Origin: Methylobacter sp.
GTDB taxonomy: Bacteria > Pseudomonadota > Gammaproteobacteria > Methylococcales > Methylomonadaceae
Assembly: GCF_030680395.1 (NCBI RefSeq)
Contig: NZ_JAUXVR010000006.1
Coordinates: 1-64,000 of the forward strand
DNA length: 64,000 bases
Reading direction: 5' to 3'
The notes below the pieces were generated by a model, which had not been told where the DNA came from, made no database searches, and worked only from the letters and a program-made list of their open reading frames with translations. Each line of letters begins with the position of its first letter. Positions within the stretch are counted from its first letter, which is position 1. Below, piece after piece: positions 12,001-21,644 of the stretch. A program made the position numbers and the translations under genes.

Positions 12001-12339
12001 AATCGAAAATTGCACCTGATCCATGACTCTTAAATGCATATTTTCGAGAACCGGAATATATTCGTCCAGATAACGCGGTTGTCGGCTGTAAAAATGCAGC
12101 CGGTAGTGACTGACTCTTTTGCTGGGGTTAAGCAGGCTGATGCGCTGGTTGTTTGAGGCCAAAATGCGCTCAAGGTGCAGTATATCTTTTAACGCATAAC
12201 GCGGCGAAACCAGCGCCCGATATTCAGCCGAAAATGCTGACTGATATTTTTGCCATAATTGATGCCCGGCTTGTTTGCCCAAAGCTCTTTCAGCTATATG
12301 CCGCAAGGCAATCGGCCAGGATTTGGTGAGTCTGTTCAA
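9007..12339 (-). CDS. gdhB: NAD-specific glutamate dehydrogenase (115-kDa type)
   Basis: The protein converts glutamate to 2-oxoglutarate and ammonia with NAD. It is 1110 residues, matching the 115-kDa class rather than the 1600-residue class that carries an extra N-terminal regulatory region. The catalytic core contains PTGAKGGFVVKK and a glycine-rich segment (GIGSMDGDVFGNGMLLS); the C-terminal 400 residues are the helical extension of the family. The initiation codon appears to be TTG (12339), preceded by AGGGGAT; no in-frame ATG occurs until well inside. It is transcribed alone, with about 150 bases separating it from the upstream RsbW-like gene. Confidence 0.9.
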   Translation of the reverse strand: MNRLTKSWPIALRHIAERALGKQAGHQLWQKYQSAFSAEYRALVSPRYALKDILHLERILASNNQRISLLNPSKRVSHYRLHFYSRQPRYLDEYIPVLENMHLRVMDQVQFSITVDDVTLFIKSFTIKAKSQCAPFVKLRSRMLETIQVIMDGVIENDALNKLCILTGMDWQEIDALRAYRNYYLQLGHQTTRASIHRALINNPQVALGLFDYFEVRFRPNPDWDDPVIREEQASFPLRLQLLENIASVSDINDDRILRTLFNLIDATMRCNFELRRGLDDYFIAFKINSLGIIDMPAPKPQNEIYVHAVDMEGIHLRSGKISRGGIRWSDRPDDFRTEILGLMQTQISKNALIIPTGAKGGFVVKKNGPKSSSLVMKEAGKKAYLTLIRGLLDLTDNYIDGNIVKPQNIVCYDDPDPYLVVAADKGTAQFSDIANAVSTEYQFWLGDAFASGGSRGYDHKALGITARGAWECIKRHFRELGKDIQSEAFSVVGIGSMDGDVFGNGMLLSPCIRLLAAFSGQHIFIDPNPSESEAVFNERKRLFELPGSSWDDYDRTLISEGGGVYLRSAKDIPVSAELRKWLGVRYKSLDGESLIRYLLRAPVELLWLGGIGTYVKASTEKHEDVGDRANDNVRVDAADLGAGVVGEGANLGFTQKARIEYSLRGGHINTDAVDNSAGVDTSDHEVNLKIFLVGLQKKNLIDDYQPLFISMTQDVCQLVLADNIAQSLCLSLEQLRCAESSVFFLQLAESLETAGFFDRAVECFPQTKDVMSRPGQVITRPELAVLMAAGKMYLTQLIQDQSALLQEECCSCYLNAYFPGQISKQYAGYLSGHPLAHEIKATLISNKIINQAGCGFLSLDADSENMLDHVTCYLTFDRVLNGDALRQAISALDNKIAADKQYRLLMQLENTLTGFCHWALMQGRKIRPNAQTVVCYSRHLKDYEHYFKSDYAEFGEQLEQYRQDGIPEQLALSMVFISSLNDFPLIVSLAAETERNFVATLKLFNEINSYLGLYEVNEQLAKMPMHDYWERKVLNELQEDMKRVIGQVIKNILASKTETCADYFEQPDQKHKINRYRRIYQEINSTVPVNLFPYIALTRELEHLVDDRL

Positions 12340-12488
12340 TTACTTATCCCCTGTAACTGTTCGGCAGTTAGAAAAACAGCACTCGGCAACGGCTCCATGC
12401 AGTCGACGAATGACGCGGACTAAACTTATTTAGCCTTCTGAAATACGTACAGCCTGCGCTGCAAGGCTTATTTGTCAGCGGAATTGTA

Positions 12489-12914
12489 TCAGCTCAAGTA
12501 TTTTATGATTTCCAAAACATTACAATCACCCTGCCGGGTATAGGTCACCGAATCCATCAAGGTACGGATAAAAAATATACCCATGCCGCCTTCTTTGGGG
12601 TGATCGAAATCCGGTAGCGGCACAGACTCCAGATCGAAGCCCTGCCCGTGATCATAGACCTTGATGTTCAGTTCGTTTTCCTGGATATGGATGGTGATTC
12701 TGACGGTATCATCCGGGTTCGCCAGTGTTCCGTGTTTGATGGCATTAATGGTCGCTTCCGTTAATACCAGATTTAAATGATAAGCCAACGCCTCCCGATC
12801 ACCGGAAAATTTATCCAGTTCTTTTGCTATATGCTCGCCGATACTTCCGATCAAATCCAGATATTTGGTCTGTGTCGGAATGATTACCTCTACCTGAATA
12901 ATCGAATTACACAT
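12489..12914 (-). CDS. RsbW-like ATP-binding protein (anti-sigma/serine kinase type)
   Basis: This 141-residue HATPase_c_2 domain has the N-box EATINAIKHG, the G1 box DHGQGFD and the glycine-rich GGMGIFFIRTLMD. Proteins of this type bind a partner (a sigma factor or response protein) or phosphorylate a STAS antagonist on serine. The STAS gene is 9 bases upstream in the same transcript, a standard partner-switch pairing. No sigma factor or PP2C phosphatase is adjacent, so the target is unknown. Confidence 0.85.
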   Translation of the reverse strand: MCNSIIQVEVIIPTQTKYLDLIGSIGEHIAKELDKFSGDREALAYHLNLVLTEATINAIKHGTLANPDDTVRITIHIQENELNIKVYDHGQGFDLESVPLPDFDHPKEGGMGIFFIRTLMDSVTYTRQGDCNVLEIIKYLS

Positions 12915-12923
12915 ATAAAACCT

Positions 12924-13262
12924 CTAGGCTTCGCTGTCAAAAGCCTCATTTAAATCAGCATAAATATCAAAAACCCTGTTTAATCGGGTTAACTCAAACA
13001 TTGATAACACCTGTTGCTGCATGTTGGCTAAAGCCAGTTTGCCTGACTTGGCCGCTGCATTTTTATAACCGGACAGCAAAGCGCCTAAACCGGAGCTATC
13101 AATAAAACGCACATGTTCGAGCTGGACAATAATATTGACTTCACCCTGCTCTATCAGGTGCAAAACAGCTTCCTTTAATTCTCCTGAATTATGCGCATCT
13201 ATCCTTGCTTCCTTGATAAAAAGGACGGTGCAGCCATTTATTTTTTCCAGATTTAAATTCAT
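12924..13262 (-). CDS. STAS-domain anti-sigma-factor antagonist
   Basis: The protein is a 112-residue single STAS domain of the SpoIIAA/RsbV kind. The phosphorylatable serine is expected in FIDSSGLGALL, followed by the helix of the family. Together with the ATPase 9 bases downstream it should form a partner-switching pair: unphosphorylated STAS would sequester the ATPase. It starts at ATG 13262. Confidence 0.87.
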   Translation of the reverse strand: MNLNLEKINGCTVLFIKEARIDAHNSGELKEAVLHLIEQGEVNIIVQLEHVRFIDSSGLGALLSGYKNAAAKSGKLALANMQQQVLSMFELTRLNRVFDIYADLNEAFDSEA

Positions 13263-13369
13263 TGGTTTTTTTAAGTGTGATGAATATTAAAAACAAATTC
13301 TGTAATCGAATCATAGCACCATAAGCAACATTACAAATGTATTATCCCCAACCCGGTCGGGATGGTTTT

Positions 13370-16300
13370 TTACTCACCGGTAATTCGCTGCACCTCATCA
13401 TTTATCTCGTCGTGTTCATGTACGATAGAACGAACATGAATGTCCCTCTGCGGAAAAGGAATTTCTATCTTATGCTCACGCAGGGCTTTTTCAAGCCGAA
13501 TATGCAAATCATGCGCAACCGGCAGACGATTTGATAATTCACTGACAAAAATACGGATGGAAAAATTCAGCGAGCTATCGCCAAAGCCGACCAGCAATAC
13601 GCTCGGCTCAGGCTCTGCAAGTACCATCGGCGTCGACCTTACCGTATCGATCATAATCTTGTGCGCCAATTCAATATCGGAACCGTAAGCGATACCCACA
13701 GGAATCACCACACGGGTTATTGGATCGCTTAAAGTCCAGTTGATAAGCTGACTGGTAATAAAGGTTTTGTTCGGCACAATCAGGTCTTTCTGATCCATGT
13801 CTATCAGCGTGGTGGCACGCATCTGGATACGGCTGACTTTACCGGTGACCGTACCGATGGTGACGGTATCGCCGACCCGAATCGGGCGTTCAAACAACAG
13901 GATAATACCCGACACCATATTGGCGAAGATTTCCTGCAAACCGAAACCCAAGCCGACGCTGAGTGCTGCAACCAGCCACTGCACCTGCGACCAGCTGCCG
14001 CCCAGCTCGTTTGCGATGCTGATAAAGCCTATCGAAAATAAAACGTATTTGGCCAGCTGATTAACGGCATAACGACCGCCCGCCTCTATCGGCAAACGTC
14101 TAAAAACCAGCAACTCCATCACGCCGGAAAAATTTCGTACCGCGACCACCGCAATAAAAACATATAACCCGGCCAGAAAGAGATTAGTCATGGTTATCGG
14201 TTGGTAGCTTTCCTGATGATCGATATTGACCAAATGCTGCCAAAGCACAATACGGTCCAGAAATGAAAAGGCCGGCAAGATATTTTTCCAGATCATCCAG
14301 AAACCGATCACCAGCGTAAAACCGATAAAGACATTAAGCAGCTTTATGGTTTGGGCGTTTATTTTAGGAATATCGATTTGCTGCTCATCAACCGGCAGTA
14401 TCGGATCTTCCGATCCTGCCAAATGCTTTTCGGTAACCGCCGCAGCTTTGCGTTTTTGTCTGGCATTTGTGATGGCCAATTGTCGGTTAACCAGTGTTAA
14501 CCAACGAAACACCAGCGCATGAATGATAATGGTCAAAAAAATCAGCCGCAGGGTAATAATCAGCTTTTGCTGCAACTCCAATGCGCTCAAATAGTAGCCT
14601 GCGACAGCAAAACCGATGATAACCAACGGTATGCAAATGGCTGCCGCATACCAGACATAGCGCAGCCTGGTTATCCACCCATCAGGGTTTTTATTGATAT
14701 AGCCGTATAACAAGCCGGTAGAAGGTTTCAAGACCCGGCCCGCAAACACAGCCATCACAATCATGATGATAATCAACGCAAGGCGGCCGATACTGTCACT
14801 GTGTGCCGAAAATTTTGATGCACTGGTGCTGCTGATAATAAACACCCCCGGCACCACAATAAAACGTATCCAGGCAACCTGTGTGCGTAAAAGGCTGACT
14901 GTGCTTTTTTGCCATTGAAAATGTTTACGCGCGATACCCTCGGCTGCAAACAAACGGTAAAAAAATTGCAGTAAAAACAAAGGCAGTGCAATGCCTTGCA
15001 AGCCCTCGCCAACCGCTTTAGTGAAGTCGGCAACCTGGATACTGCTGCTCAAAAACCAGCCCAAGTAATAGAAAATTAGTGGCAGCGGCAATACCAGTAT
15101 TAAGTTGTAGCCCAGAGCTCTTAAGGTGTAATAAAAACTATCCGTTTTGTCCGAGATAGCCGTTAACTGAATCTTTGCCCAATTTCTGCTCAACTGCAAG
15201 CCGACTAAACACAGTATCGCAAGAAAGGTCAAAAAGAGCTGATGCAGGGTTAGCTTAACAGTATCTTTAATCACTGCCATCCAGTTAAACGGCGACAGCA
15301 GCCATTGTGCGGAGTGATACAAATCGGCTATATAACCCAAGTTAATCGGCTCGGAACTGGGCACCCACAGCAAACGCTCATCCAAATAAATGGCAAATTT
15401 ACCGGCCTGAGCGCTCATCTGTTGTCTGGCGAAATCAAAGTCGCCCAGCATGCGCAGATACGTTGTATAGGCAACGGACAGCTTGTTGAGCAGTTCTTTC
15501 TGATTATTCAGTAATACCCGCAACTCAGCCTGTATCATCATGCGCTGATCCGCAGGCAAGGCTGGATCGACCTGCTGTTTCATCATGTCGTTCAGTTCGG
15601 CGTCAACATCAATCAGCCGTTTCAGCTTGTCTTCAACCTTGAATTGCGCAAGACTGGTTATGGCGGTTTCGTTCTGAATGGTCTCGGACTGTTGCTTAAA
15701 CTCATCCTGAACCGATAAATTACGCCGCTGCTCACGCAGGATTTTGCCCAGTGCCGGACTTAAACCTGCCAGACTGATTTTCTTTTCGGCGCTTTTAAAA
15801 TCGATTTCAATTTCACCGGCCTGAGCCTCAACCTTGGTTTTTTGTTCAGTGTAGTGTTCAATTGCGGCTGTAATGTCCTGCAAATCGCGGCTGTATTGAA
15901 TATTCTCCCGCGTACTTTCCTGAATAAGGGGATGCTTGCCGGAAACCGCTTTTTCCGCCAGACTGAGTGCATCCTGCATTTGCTTCGCTTCTTGCTGCCG
16001 CAGATCGAAAGTAAGACTTTCGATTGCCGCAACAACCGGATTCAATGCCGACTTTTGTACATCCAGTAACTGAAACTGAGTTTTAAGCAATTCCACTCTG
16101 GCCGGATTACTGATCGCTTCAACATCGAGCATTTTTAGCTCGGCAGTACGCGAATCAATCAGTGTTTTCAGCTGCACTTGCCTGGCTTCGGCTTCCAATT
16201 TTGTATCCGCCTTACCGCTCGGGACTTGCAACTTTTTCTGTGCCGCTTCCATATCTTGCTGTGCCGCTACCGTTTCTTCGCGGATCAGCTGTGGACGAGT

Positions 16301-16804
16301 ATTTTGCACAGCCAGCTCAGTTTCAAGCTTTTTTATCTGCTCATCAAGATTACTGATCTTCCCTTTTTCAAGAATAAGCCGCTGCTCAAGCTCCTCGACC
16401 GGTATCCGGCTAAAGTCCTCCAGTTTTTGCTTGGATATTTTCAGCAAGGTCTGCTCAAGTTCCTTTTGCAGCTTTTTGGTTTGCTCCGGCGCTTGCTTGG
16501 TAGCCGCCTTAAAATCGACGGTATGCGCTTTAAACTTTTCGACATTGGCCAAATTATCTTCCGCCCCCTGATAAATAGACAGCAATTTGGATTTTGTCGC
16601 CTCATCGATACCTTCCCGGCTATTGATAGCCTCGATTTTGGCCTTTAGCATGTCTTTATTGATGTCAAACATTGCGTTTTTTTGCCCGACATCCGGCGTA
16701 GTGCTTTTGGCCCACGCTCCGGTTGAGTCCAAGGTGATAATAAGCAACAAAAACAGAAAAGGGAGTATTTTTGGTTGAGCGACAGGGAAATTAATGATTT
16801 TCAT
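13370..16804 (-). CDS. MscK/MscM-type mechanosensitive channel
   Basis: The protein has 1144 residues. A signal peptide (about 1-32, ending GAWA) precedes a long periplasmic region (about 40-470) of Glu/Gln/Leu-rich coiled coil, then about ten transmembrane helices, then the MscS core: the pore helix segment LVAALSVGLGFGLQEIFANMVSG, the beta domain FERPIRVGDTVTIG, and the cytosolic vestibule IVPNKTFITSQLINW. This order matches E. coli MscK and MscM, large relatives of MscS that release solutes on hypo-osmotic shock. It is monocistronic, with about 145 bases to the DUF808 gene upstream. Confidence 0.88.
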   Translation of the reverse strand: MKIINFPVAQPKILPFLFLLLIITLDSTGAWAKSTTPDVGQKNAMFDINKDMLKAKIEAINSREGIDEATKSKLLSIYQGAEDNLANVEKFKAHTVDFKAATKQAPEQTKKLQKELEQTLLKISKQKLEDFSRIPVEELEQRLILEKGKISNLDEQIKKLETELAVQNTRPQLIREETVAAQQDMEAAQKKLQVPSGKADTKLEAEARQVQLKTLIDSRTAELKMLDVEAISNPARVELLKTQFQLLDVQKSALNPVVAAIESLTFDLRQQEAKQMQDALSLAEKAVSGKHPLIQESTRENIQYSRDLQDITAAIEHYTEQKTKVEAQAGEIEIDFKSAEKKISLAGLSPALGKILREQRRNLSVQDEFKQQSETIQNETAITSLAQFKVEDKLKRLIDVDAELNDMMKQQVDPALPADQRMMIQAELRVLLNNQKELLNKLSVAYTTYLRMLGDFDFARQQMSAQAGKFAIYLDERLLWVPSSEPINLGYIADLYHSAQWLLSPFNWMAVIKDTVKLTLHQLFLTFLAILCLVGLQLSRNWAKIQLTAISDKTDSFYYTLRALGYNLILVLPLPLIFYYLGWFLSSSIQVADFTKAVGEGLQGIALPLFLLQFFYRLFAAEGIARKHFQWQKSTVSLLRTQVAWIRFIVVPGVFIISSTSASKFSAHSDSIGRLALIIIMIVMAVFAGRVLKPSTGLLYGYINKNPDGWITRLRYVWYAAAICIPLVIIGFAVAGYYLSALELQQKLIITLRLIFLTIIIHALVFRWLTLVNRQLAITNARQKRKAAAVTEKHLAGSEDPILPVDEQQIDIPKINAQTIKLLNVFIGFTLVIGFWMIWKNILPAFSFLDRIVLWQHLVNIDHQESYQPITMTNLFLAGLYVFIAVVAVRNFSGVMELLVFRRLPIEAGGRYAVNQLAKYVLFSIGFISIANELGGSWSQVQWLVAALSVGLGFGLQEIFANMVSGIILLFERPIRVGDTVTIGTVTGKVSRIQMRATTLIDMDQKDLIVPNKTFITSQLINWTLSDPITRVVIPVGIAYGSDIELAHKIMIDTVRSTPMVLAEPEPSVLLVGFGDSSLNFSIRIFVSELSNRLPVAHDLHIRLEKALREHKIEIPFPQRDIHVRSIVHEHDEINDEVQRITGE

Positions 16805-16950
16805 AGATTAAATAGTACAACGGGGAATAAATATACAGTGATATTGTAAACTGTTTTTGCCGGTTCCGAAGCAGGAAGCTTGAGTCTAGGGAACGGCAGG
16901 ATGGGTAGAGGCCATAGCCGAAACCAGTCGTACCCGTCCTACTTGAAATT

Positions 16951-17901
16951 TTAACGCTTAACTCGAGTATAAACACGTTCCGCTATCGTCACTCCGGCCA
17001 ACGCAAGCGCACCTGAAACGATGCCTGCGAAGGCATTGAGCAGCGAAAAAGTCAGCGTTTCCAAGATGCCGCCGATGCCGGATACGGCATTGGTGCTTTG
17101 CGCAAGAGACTCGATAAAGTGGTGCGCTACGGGAATGCCGTGAGTAATAATCCCGCCGCCCACCATAAACATCGCCGCAGTGCCGACTATCGCCAGCAGC
17201 TTCATCAGGTAAGGTGCGCCCTGCAAACAGACTCGGCCGGCTTTATGCTGTATTTTCGTCCATAAATCGACACCCGGCTTTTGGCACAGGTAAAGTCCCG
17301 CATCATCCAGCTTTACAATGACTGCCACCAGACCGTATACGCCTATCGTCATAATCAGCGCAATGCCGGAAACTACGGCCACCTTGATCGGAAAAGCCGC
17401 AGCTGTCACAGCGCCCAACGTAATGACGATAATTTCTGCGGACAGCACAAAGTCGGTACGAACGGCTCCTTTGATCTTGTTCTGCTCAAACGTAACCAGA
17501 TCAATTTCAGGATCGGCTACTACCGCCGCCAGCTCGGCCTGATGGACTTCATCTTCTGCATGAGAGTGCAGCAACGGATGCGCCAGCTTTTCAAAGCCCT
17601 CAAAACACAAATAAACACCGCCCAGCATCAGCAACGGCATGATCAACCAGGGCGCAATCCAGCTGATCGCCAACGCCGTCGGCACTAAAATCAGCTTGTT
17701 TTTCAGCGAGCCTTTCGCTACCGCCCACACCACCGGCAGCTCTCGATCCGCGCGAACACCGGACACCTGCTCGGCATTCAGTGCCAAATCATCACCTAAA
17801 ACGCCGGTGGTTTTCTTCGCCGCAATCTTGGCCATCAAGGCTACGTCATCCAGGACTGAAGCAATATCATCAAGCAAAACTAAAAGGCTGGTTCCGGCCA
17901 T
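16951..17901 (-). CDS. DUF808 (YedI-type) membrane protein
   Basis: The protein is 316 residues starting MAGTSLLVLLDDIASVLDDV, the hallmark opening of the DUF808 family. Several transmembrane helices follow (LILVPTALAISWIAPWLIMPLLMLGGVY and three more pairs), with a cytosolic loop containing EGFEKLAHPL. The function of the family is unknown; members are inner-membrane proteins of about 300 residues. It is transcribed on the minus strand between the channel gene and the RNA hydrolase gene. Confidence 0.88.
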   Translation of the reverse strand: MAGTSLLVLLDDIASVLDDVALMAKIAAKKTTGVLGDDLALNAEQVSGVRADRELPVVWAVAKGSLKNKLILVPTALAISWIAPWLIMPLLMLGGVYLCFEGFEKLAHPLLHSHAEDEVHQAELAAVVADPEIDLVTFEQNKIKGAVRTDFVLSAEIIVITLGAVTAAAFPIKVAVVSGIALIMTIGVYGLVAVIVKLDDAGLYLCQKPGVDLWTKIQHKAGRVCLQGAPYLMKLLAIVGTAAMFMVGGGIITHGIPVAHHFIESLAQSTNAVSGIGGILETLTFSLLNAFAGIVSGALALAGVTIAERVYTRVKR

Positions 17902-18023
17902 ATGAGGTTCTTTTATATAAAGGTGATTGAAGAGGTGCCGGTTTTTTTATAGCCAAGCTACTTCAATTGATGATGGTTTATTTCCGTTTTATGTATTTTA
18001 GCGCGAGTTGGCTTTCCAGCCAT

Positions 18024-19424
18024 TCAAAGGTTAATCCTCTCCCCGACTTTAGGAACATTCGCATTCCACCCGGTACGCCTGAAGCAGGTCTGCAATGATA
18101 ACGTGGCCGATTTTTCGCCATGAATCAGATAAAGTCTCGGCCTAGGCTCTTTAAAATGTTCCGCCCACTGCAATAACTGGCTTTGATCGGCGTGGGCGCT
18201 TAACGCGCCCAGGGTATGCACCTTGGCGGCGACATTGATTTCAGCGCCCAGGATTTTCAAATGCGACTTTTTGCCGTCGACAATAGCCCGACCCAAAGTA
18301 CCTTCGGCCTGAAAACCGGCGATGATAATATGCGCATTGCGCCGCCATAAGTTGTATTTAAGGTGGTGGCGGATGCGACCGCCGTTACACATGCCGCTAC
18401 CGGCAATAATAATCGCGCCGCCGGCAATGCGGTTGACGGCCATTGATTCTTCGGCTGTCTGAGAATAGATCAATCCCGGCAACCAGGCTTGCCAACCGCC
18501 AGGCGCAATTTTGGTAAATTCGGGATCATCAATATTGAATAAATGGGTATTTTCAGCGTAGATATTGCTGGCGCTGATCGCCATCGGGCTATCCAGGTAA
18601 ATCTGTTGCTGCGGCAGTCCGCCCTGACGCTGAATTTTACCCAGCCAGTAAATCAGATCCTGAGTTCTACCTACCGCAAAAGCCGGAATAATGACATTGC
18701 CGCCGCTCTCTGCGGCTTCCGCCAATGTTTCGCGTAATTCATCCAGTGTGTTTACCAACGGTTTATGGTCGCGGTCGCCGTAAGTGGATTCAAGCAACAA
18801 GACATCGGCTTCGGTTAAAACAGCAGGGTCGCGCAGTAACGGCGAATTCAGGTTGCCCAAATCGCCGGAAAAAACCAGTGTTTTGGTTTTATCTTTATCG
18901 TTGATGCGCAAACGCACAATCGATGAACCGAGTATATGTCCCGCTTCATGAAAAGAAATACTTACCTCGGGAAGTATTTTGGTTTCCACGCCATACGCTA
19001 TCGGCTGACGTAGCGAGAGCAATGTCTTTACGTCCGCCTCTGTATATAAAGGTTCAAGCAGCGGCTTACCGGCACGTTCCCGACGCTTGTTTTCCCATTC
19101 GGTATCCCGTAGTTGCAGATGCGCGGCATCCATCAACATCAACTCCAGCAGCGGAAAACTGGCCTCGGTCAGAAATACCGCCCCTTTGAAACCGTCTTTA
19201 ACCAACTTGGGCAAGCGTCCGCAGTGGTCAAGATGGGCGTGGGACAAAACCACCGCATCAATGCCGGCAGGATCAAAGGGAAAATCGGCTTCATTTTGTT
19301 TTTCTGTTTCCCTTGACCCCTGAAACAATCCGCAATCAAGCAATATGCGGCTGGAGTCGGTTTCCAGTAAATAACAGGAGCCGGTAACTTGGCCAGTTGC
19401 CCCTAAAAAAGTAAGATTTGCCAT
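18024..19424 (-). CDS. MBL-fold beta-CASP RNA hydrolase
   Basis: This 466-residue metallo-beta-lactamase/beta-CASP protein starts at ATG 19424 (MANLTFLGATGQVTGS). It has the zinc motif HAHLDHCG, the later ligands HEAGHILGS and SGDLGN, then the beta-CASP inserts (AFAVGRTQDLIYWL; GSGMCNGGRIRHHL) and the final LSAHADQ and HGE motifs. The family, related to the cleavage factor CPSF73, acts on RNA 3' ends or degrades RNA in bacteria and archaea. It is complete, transcribed alone, and its physiological RNA target is not predictable. Confidence 0.9.
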   Translation of the reverse strand: MANLTFLGATGQVTGSCYLLETDSSRILLDCGLFQGSRETEKQNEADFPFDPAGIDAVVLSHAHLDHCGRLPKLVKDGFKGAVFLTEASFPLLELMLMDAAHLQLRDTEWENKRRERAGKPLLEPLYTEADVKTLLSLRQPIAYGVETKILPEVSISFHEAGHILGSSIVRLRINDKDKTKTLVFSGDLGNLNSPLLRDPAVLTEADVLLLESTYGDRDHKPLVNTLDELRETLAEAAESGGNVIIPAFAVGRTQDLIYWLGKIQRQGGLPQQQIYLDSPMAISASNIYAENTHLFNIDDPEFTKIAPGGWQAWLPGLIYSQTAEESMAVNRIAGGAIIIAGSGMCNGGRIRHHLKYNLWRRNAHIIIAGFQAEGTLGRAIVDGKKSHLKILGAEINVAAKVHTLGALSAHADQSQLLQWAEHFKEPRPRLYLIHGEKSATLSLQTCFRRTGWNANVPKVGERINL

Positions 19425-19886
19425 CAACTTGCCTTGTAGTGAGTGAAACTCAATAAATGGTGCAGCCGTATCGACACACCGCCATGCCGCTTCTGCATTA
19501 TACTCCCTCCTGCCTGGAGCGGTTACCCGGGAGGTACGTCCTCATGGATGGGCAGTTAGAATCGCGTCAGGAACAGCGATAGAGAGCACCGACAGCAGGC
19601 CCTTTACGACTGCAGGGACAGGAAATGATCCAGTCATTTCTCTGCATTCCCCACATCCCTGTGGGTTATGCAGAAGGTAGAGCAATGCAGGAGCAATTGC
19701 CGAGGCGACGCTGGAGCAAGTTGCCGAGGAACAAATATTTATCCGGACAGTCGTCAAATTTCCTCGAACGATGTAGTTGATGTTAAAATTGTATATCAAT
19801 CAAAAAGACTGATTATCCTATTAAAAAAGTTTTGCAGTAATCCAACTGCAAAACTTAATATCACGAACATTCAGCGAAGAAATAAA
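19425..19886. repeat. Intergenic region with dispersed repeat copy (left of ldt gene)
   Basis: Two repeat modules occur here. The first (about 19553-19586, AATCGCGTCAGGAACAGCGA...) is shared with 21776-21807. The second (19642-19704, 63 bases, starting CTGCATTCC and ending TTGCCGAG) matches 46066-46128 at about 56 of 63 positions. The open frame that runs from 19668 into the ldt gene is carried by this repeat and is not protein-coding there. Nothing else is seen. Confidence 0.75.
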
Positions 19887-21644
19887 TTGAAAAAGACCAT
19901 AAGATACCCTATTCCCCGATTGCTAATATTTCTTTTCTTGGCGCTACCCATACAAGCGTTGTTTGCAGAGGAAATCGTCAATCAGGAACCCGGCATAGCT
20001 CAGGAAATTACTGCCATTATTGCGGCAAAACAGCATCCTTACCTGATGCTGTCCAATTTCCCCAATCGTACCGAAGATCTTGAATCCCTCTATAGATTGT
20101 CAAACCACCAGCTACTGTGGTTAGGCAATGCGGATGCAGAAAAAAATATCACCGAAGCGCTTAATCTATTAGCGAACGCGGCTATCGACGGTTTAAATCC
20201 TAAAAATTACGACGCTGAAGCGCTAAGGCAAAAATCACAGGCAGCCTTAAAACTCAAGCCTGACTCATATAAAGAGTTGGCGCTATACGATACGGCGCTC
20301 AGTATATCCTTGCTACGCTTTCTGCATGATTTGAATTATGGCCGGGTCAATCCGCAAGGCATAAACTTTAACTTAAAGTTAAGAGAAAAAAAGCTGATTG
20401 ATTTACCGCTGCTGATTAAAAACAGCCTGACTCAAAACACCTTACCCCAATTACCGCTGTCGGTTGAACCAAAGTTAAAGCAATACCAAAAGTTAAAACA
20501 GGCCTTGGCCAGTTACCGTGAGCTTGCCGTGAAAGCGCCGTCTTTTAAAATGGAGATTAAAGAAACGTTGCGCCCCGGAGGGTCCCATCCGCAAATTCCC
20601 GAGTTGCGCCGATTTTTAACTATCATAGGCGACTTGCCTGAAGATAATACGGTTATCGACCCTGAAAAATCATCGCTATACACTGACGCCATTGCTACCG
20701 GAGTTAAAAAGTATCAAAAGCGGCATGGAATTACTGCTGATGGCGATATCGGAAAAGGTTCTGTAGCCGCACTCAATGTACCTTTAGGCTACCGGGTAAC
20801 ACAAATCGAATTGGCTATGGAAAGACTGCGCTGGCTACCGGAGCTCAATGTCGGCACATCGATTATTGTTAATATTCCAGCCTTTCAATTATGGGCGTTT
20901 GAGGCGATTGATCAGAAAGATGCCAATATAATCAATATGAGGGTCGTTGTCGGTAAGGCTTTAAAGACCCAAACCCCTGTGTTGATGGCGGAAATGCACT
21001 TTATCGATTTCATGCCTTATTGGAATGTGCCTTACAGCATCATAAAAAATGAAATATTGCCCAAGTTAATTCAAAACAACAATTATCTTGATAAAGAAAA
21101 CATGGAAATGGTTTCTGTTTTTCGCGACGGTGAAAAACCTACAGTCCTTAACCAAGAAGCAATGAATCTGCTTAAAGAGGGAAAGTTAAGAGTCAGGCAG
21201 CGTCCGGGAAAAAAGAATGCATTGGGCAAGGTCAAGTTTATCTTCCCCAATAAAGATGACGTGTACTTACATGACACCCCTGCAAATGCCTTGTTTAGCA
21301 AATCACGGAGAGATTTCAGCCATGGCTGCGTGCGGGTTGCGGATCCACAAAAACTGGCTGAGTTTGCACTTAAAAATCAGGACAGCTGGAACGCCGAAAC
21401 TATACAACTGGCCATGAACACGCCAAAAATGCAGAGAGTCATATTGAAAAAACCGATACCGGTGTTGTTTTTTTATACCACAGCTTTTTTCGACCAATAT
21501 GACAATTTAGAGTTTTACCCCGATATTTATGGACATGACGCAGTGCTACTGGAAGCTCTGAGCAAACCGGACGACCTGTCTGACCAATCGCTTTTTATCA
21601 GCACCAATTCGACGCAGGAAGCGCCAATCAAGATAATCAAGTAG
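19887..21644 (+). CDS. ldtD: L,D-transpeptidase of the YcbB/LdtD type
   Basis: The enzyme forms 3-3 crosslinks in peptidoglycan in the periplasm. After a signal peptide (KKTIRYPIPRLLIFLFLALPIQALFA) it has an N-terminal helical domain, a peptidoglycan-binding domain (ATGVKKYQKRHGITADGDIG) and the YkuD catalytic domain with HGCVRV (catalytic Cys). I start at TTG 19887, which directly precedes the signal peptide; the upstream 73 in-frame codons derive from a dispersed repeat and contain cysteines unlike any family member. The product would be 585 residues. The DUF882 peptidase gene lies convergently about 360 bases downstream; in E. coli ycbB and ycbK are also neighbours. Confidence 0.88.
   Translation: MKKTIRYPIPRLLIFLFLALPIQALFAEEIVNQEPGIAQEITAIIAAKQHPYLMLSNFPNRTEDLESLYRLSNHQLLWLGNADAEKNITEALNLLANAAIDGLNPKNYDAEALRQKSQAALKLKPDSYKELALYDTALSISLLRFLHDLNYGRVNPQGINFNLKLREKKLIDLPLLIKNSLTQNTLPQLPLSVEPKLKQYQKLKQALASYRELAVKAPSFKMEIKETLRPGGSHPQIPELRRFLTIIGDLPEDNTVIDPEKSSLYTDAIATGVKKYQKRHGITADGDIGKGSVAALNVPLGYRVTQIELAMERLRWLPELNVGTSIIVNIPAFQLWAFEAIDQKDANIINMRVVVGKALKTQTPVLMAEMHFIDFMPYWNVPYSIIKNEILPKLIQNNNYLDKENMEMVSVFRDGEKPTVLNQEAMNLLKEGKLRVRQRPGKKNALGKVKFIFPNKDDVYLHDTPANALFSKSRRDFSHGCVRVADPQKLAEFALKNQDSWNAETIQLAMNTPKMQRVILKKPIPVLFFYTTAFFDQYDNLEFYPDIYGHDAVLLEALSKPDDLSDQSLFISTNSTQEAPIKIIK

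Noticed and set aside
19542-19799. 85-codon minus-strand frame
   Set aside because: It lies in repeat DNA antisense to the ldt leader, and has no recognisable sequence or ribosome site.
19668-19886. Long upstream extension of the L,D-transpeptidase frame
   Set aside because: It is made of dispersed repeat sequence, is cysteine-rich unlike the family, and the signal peptide begins at the TTG at 19887.
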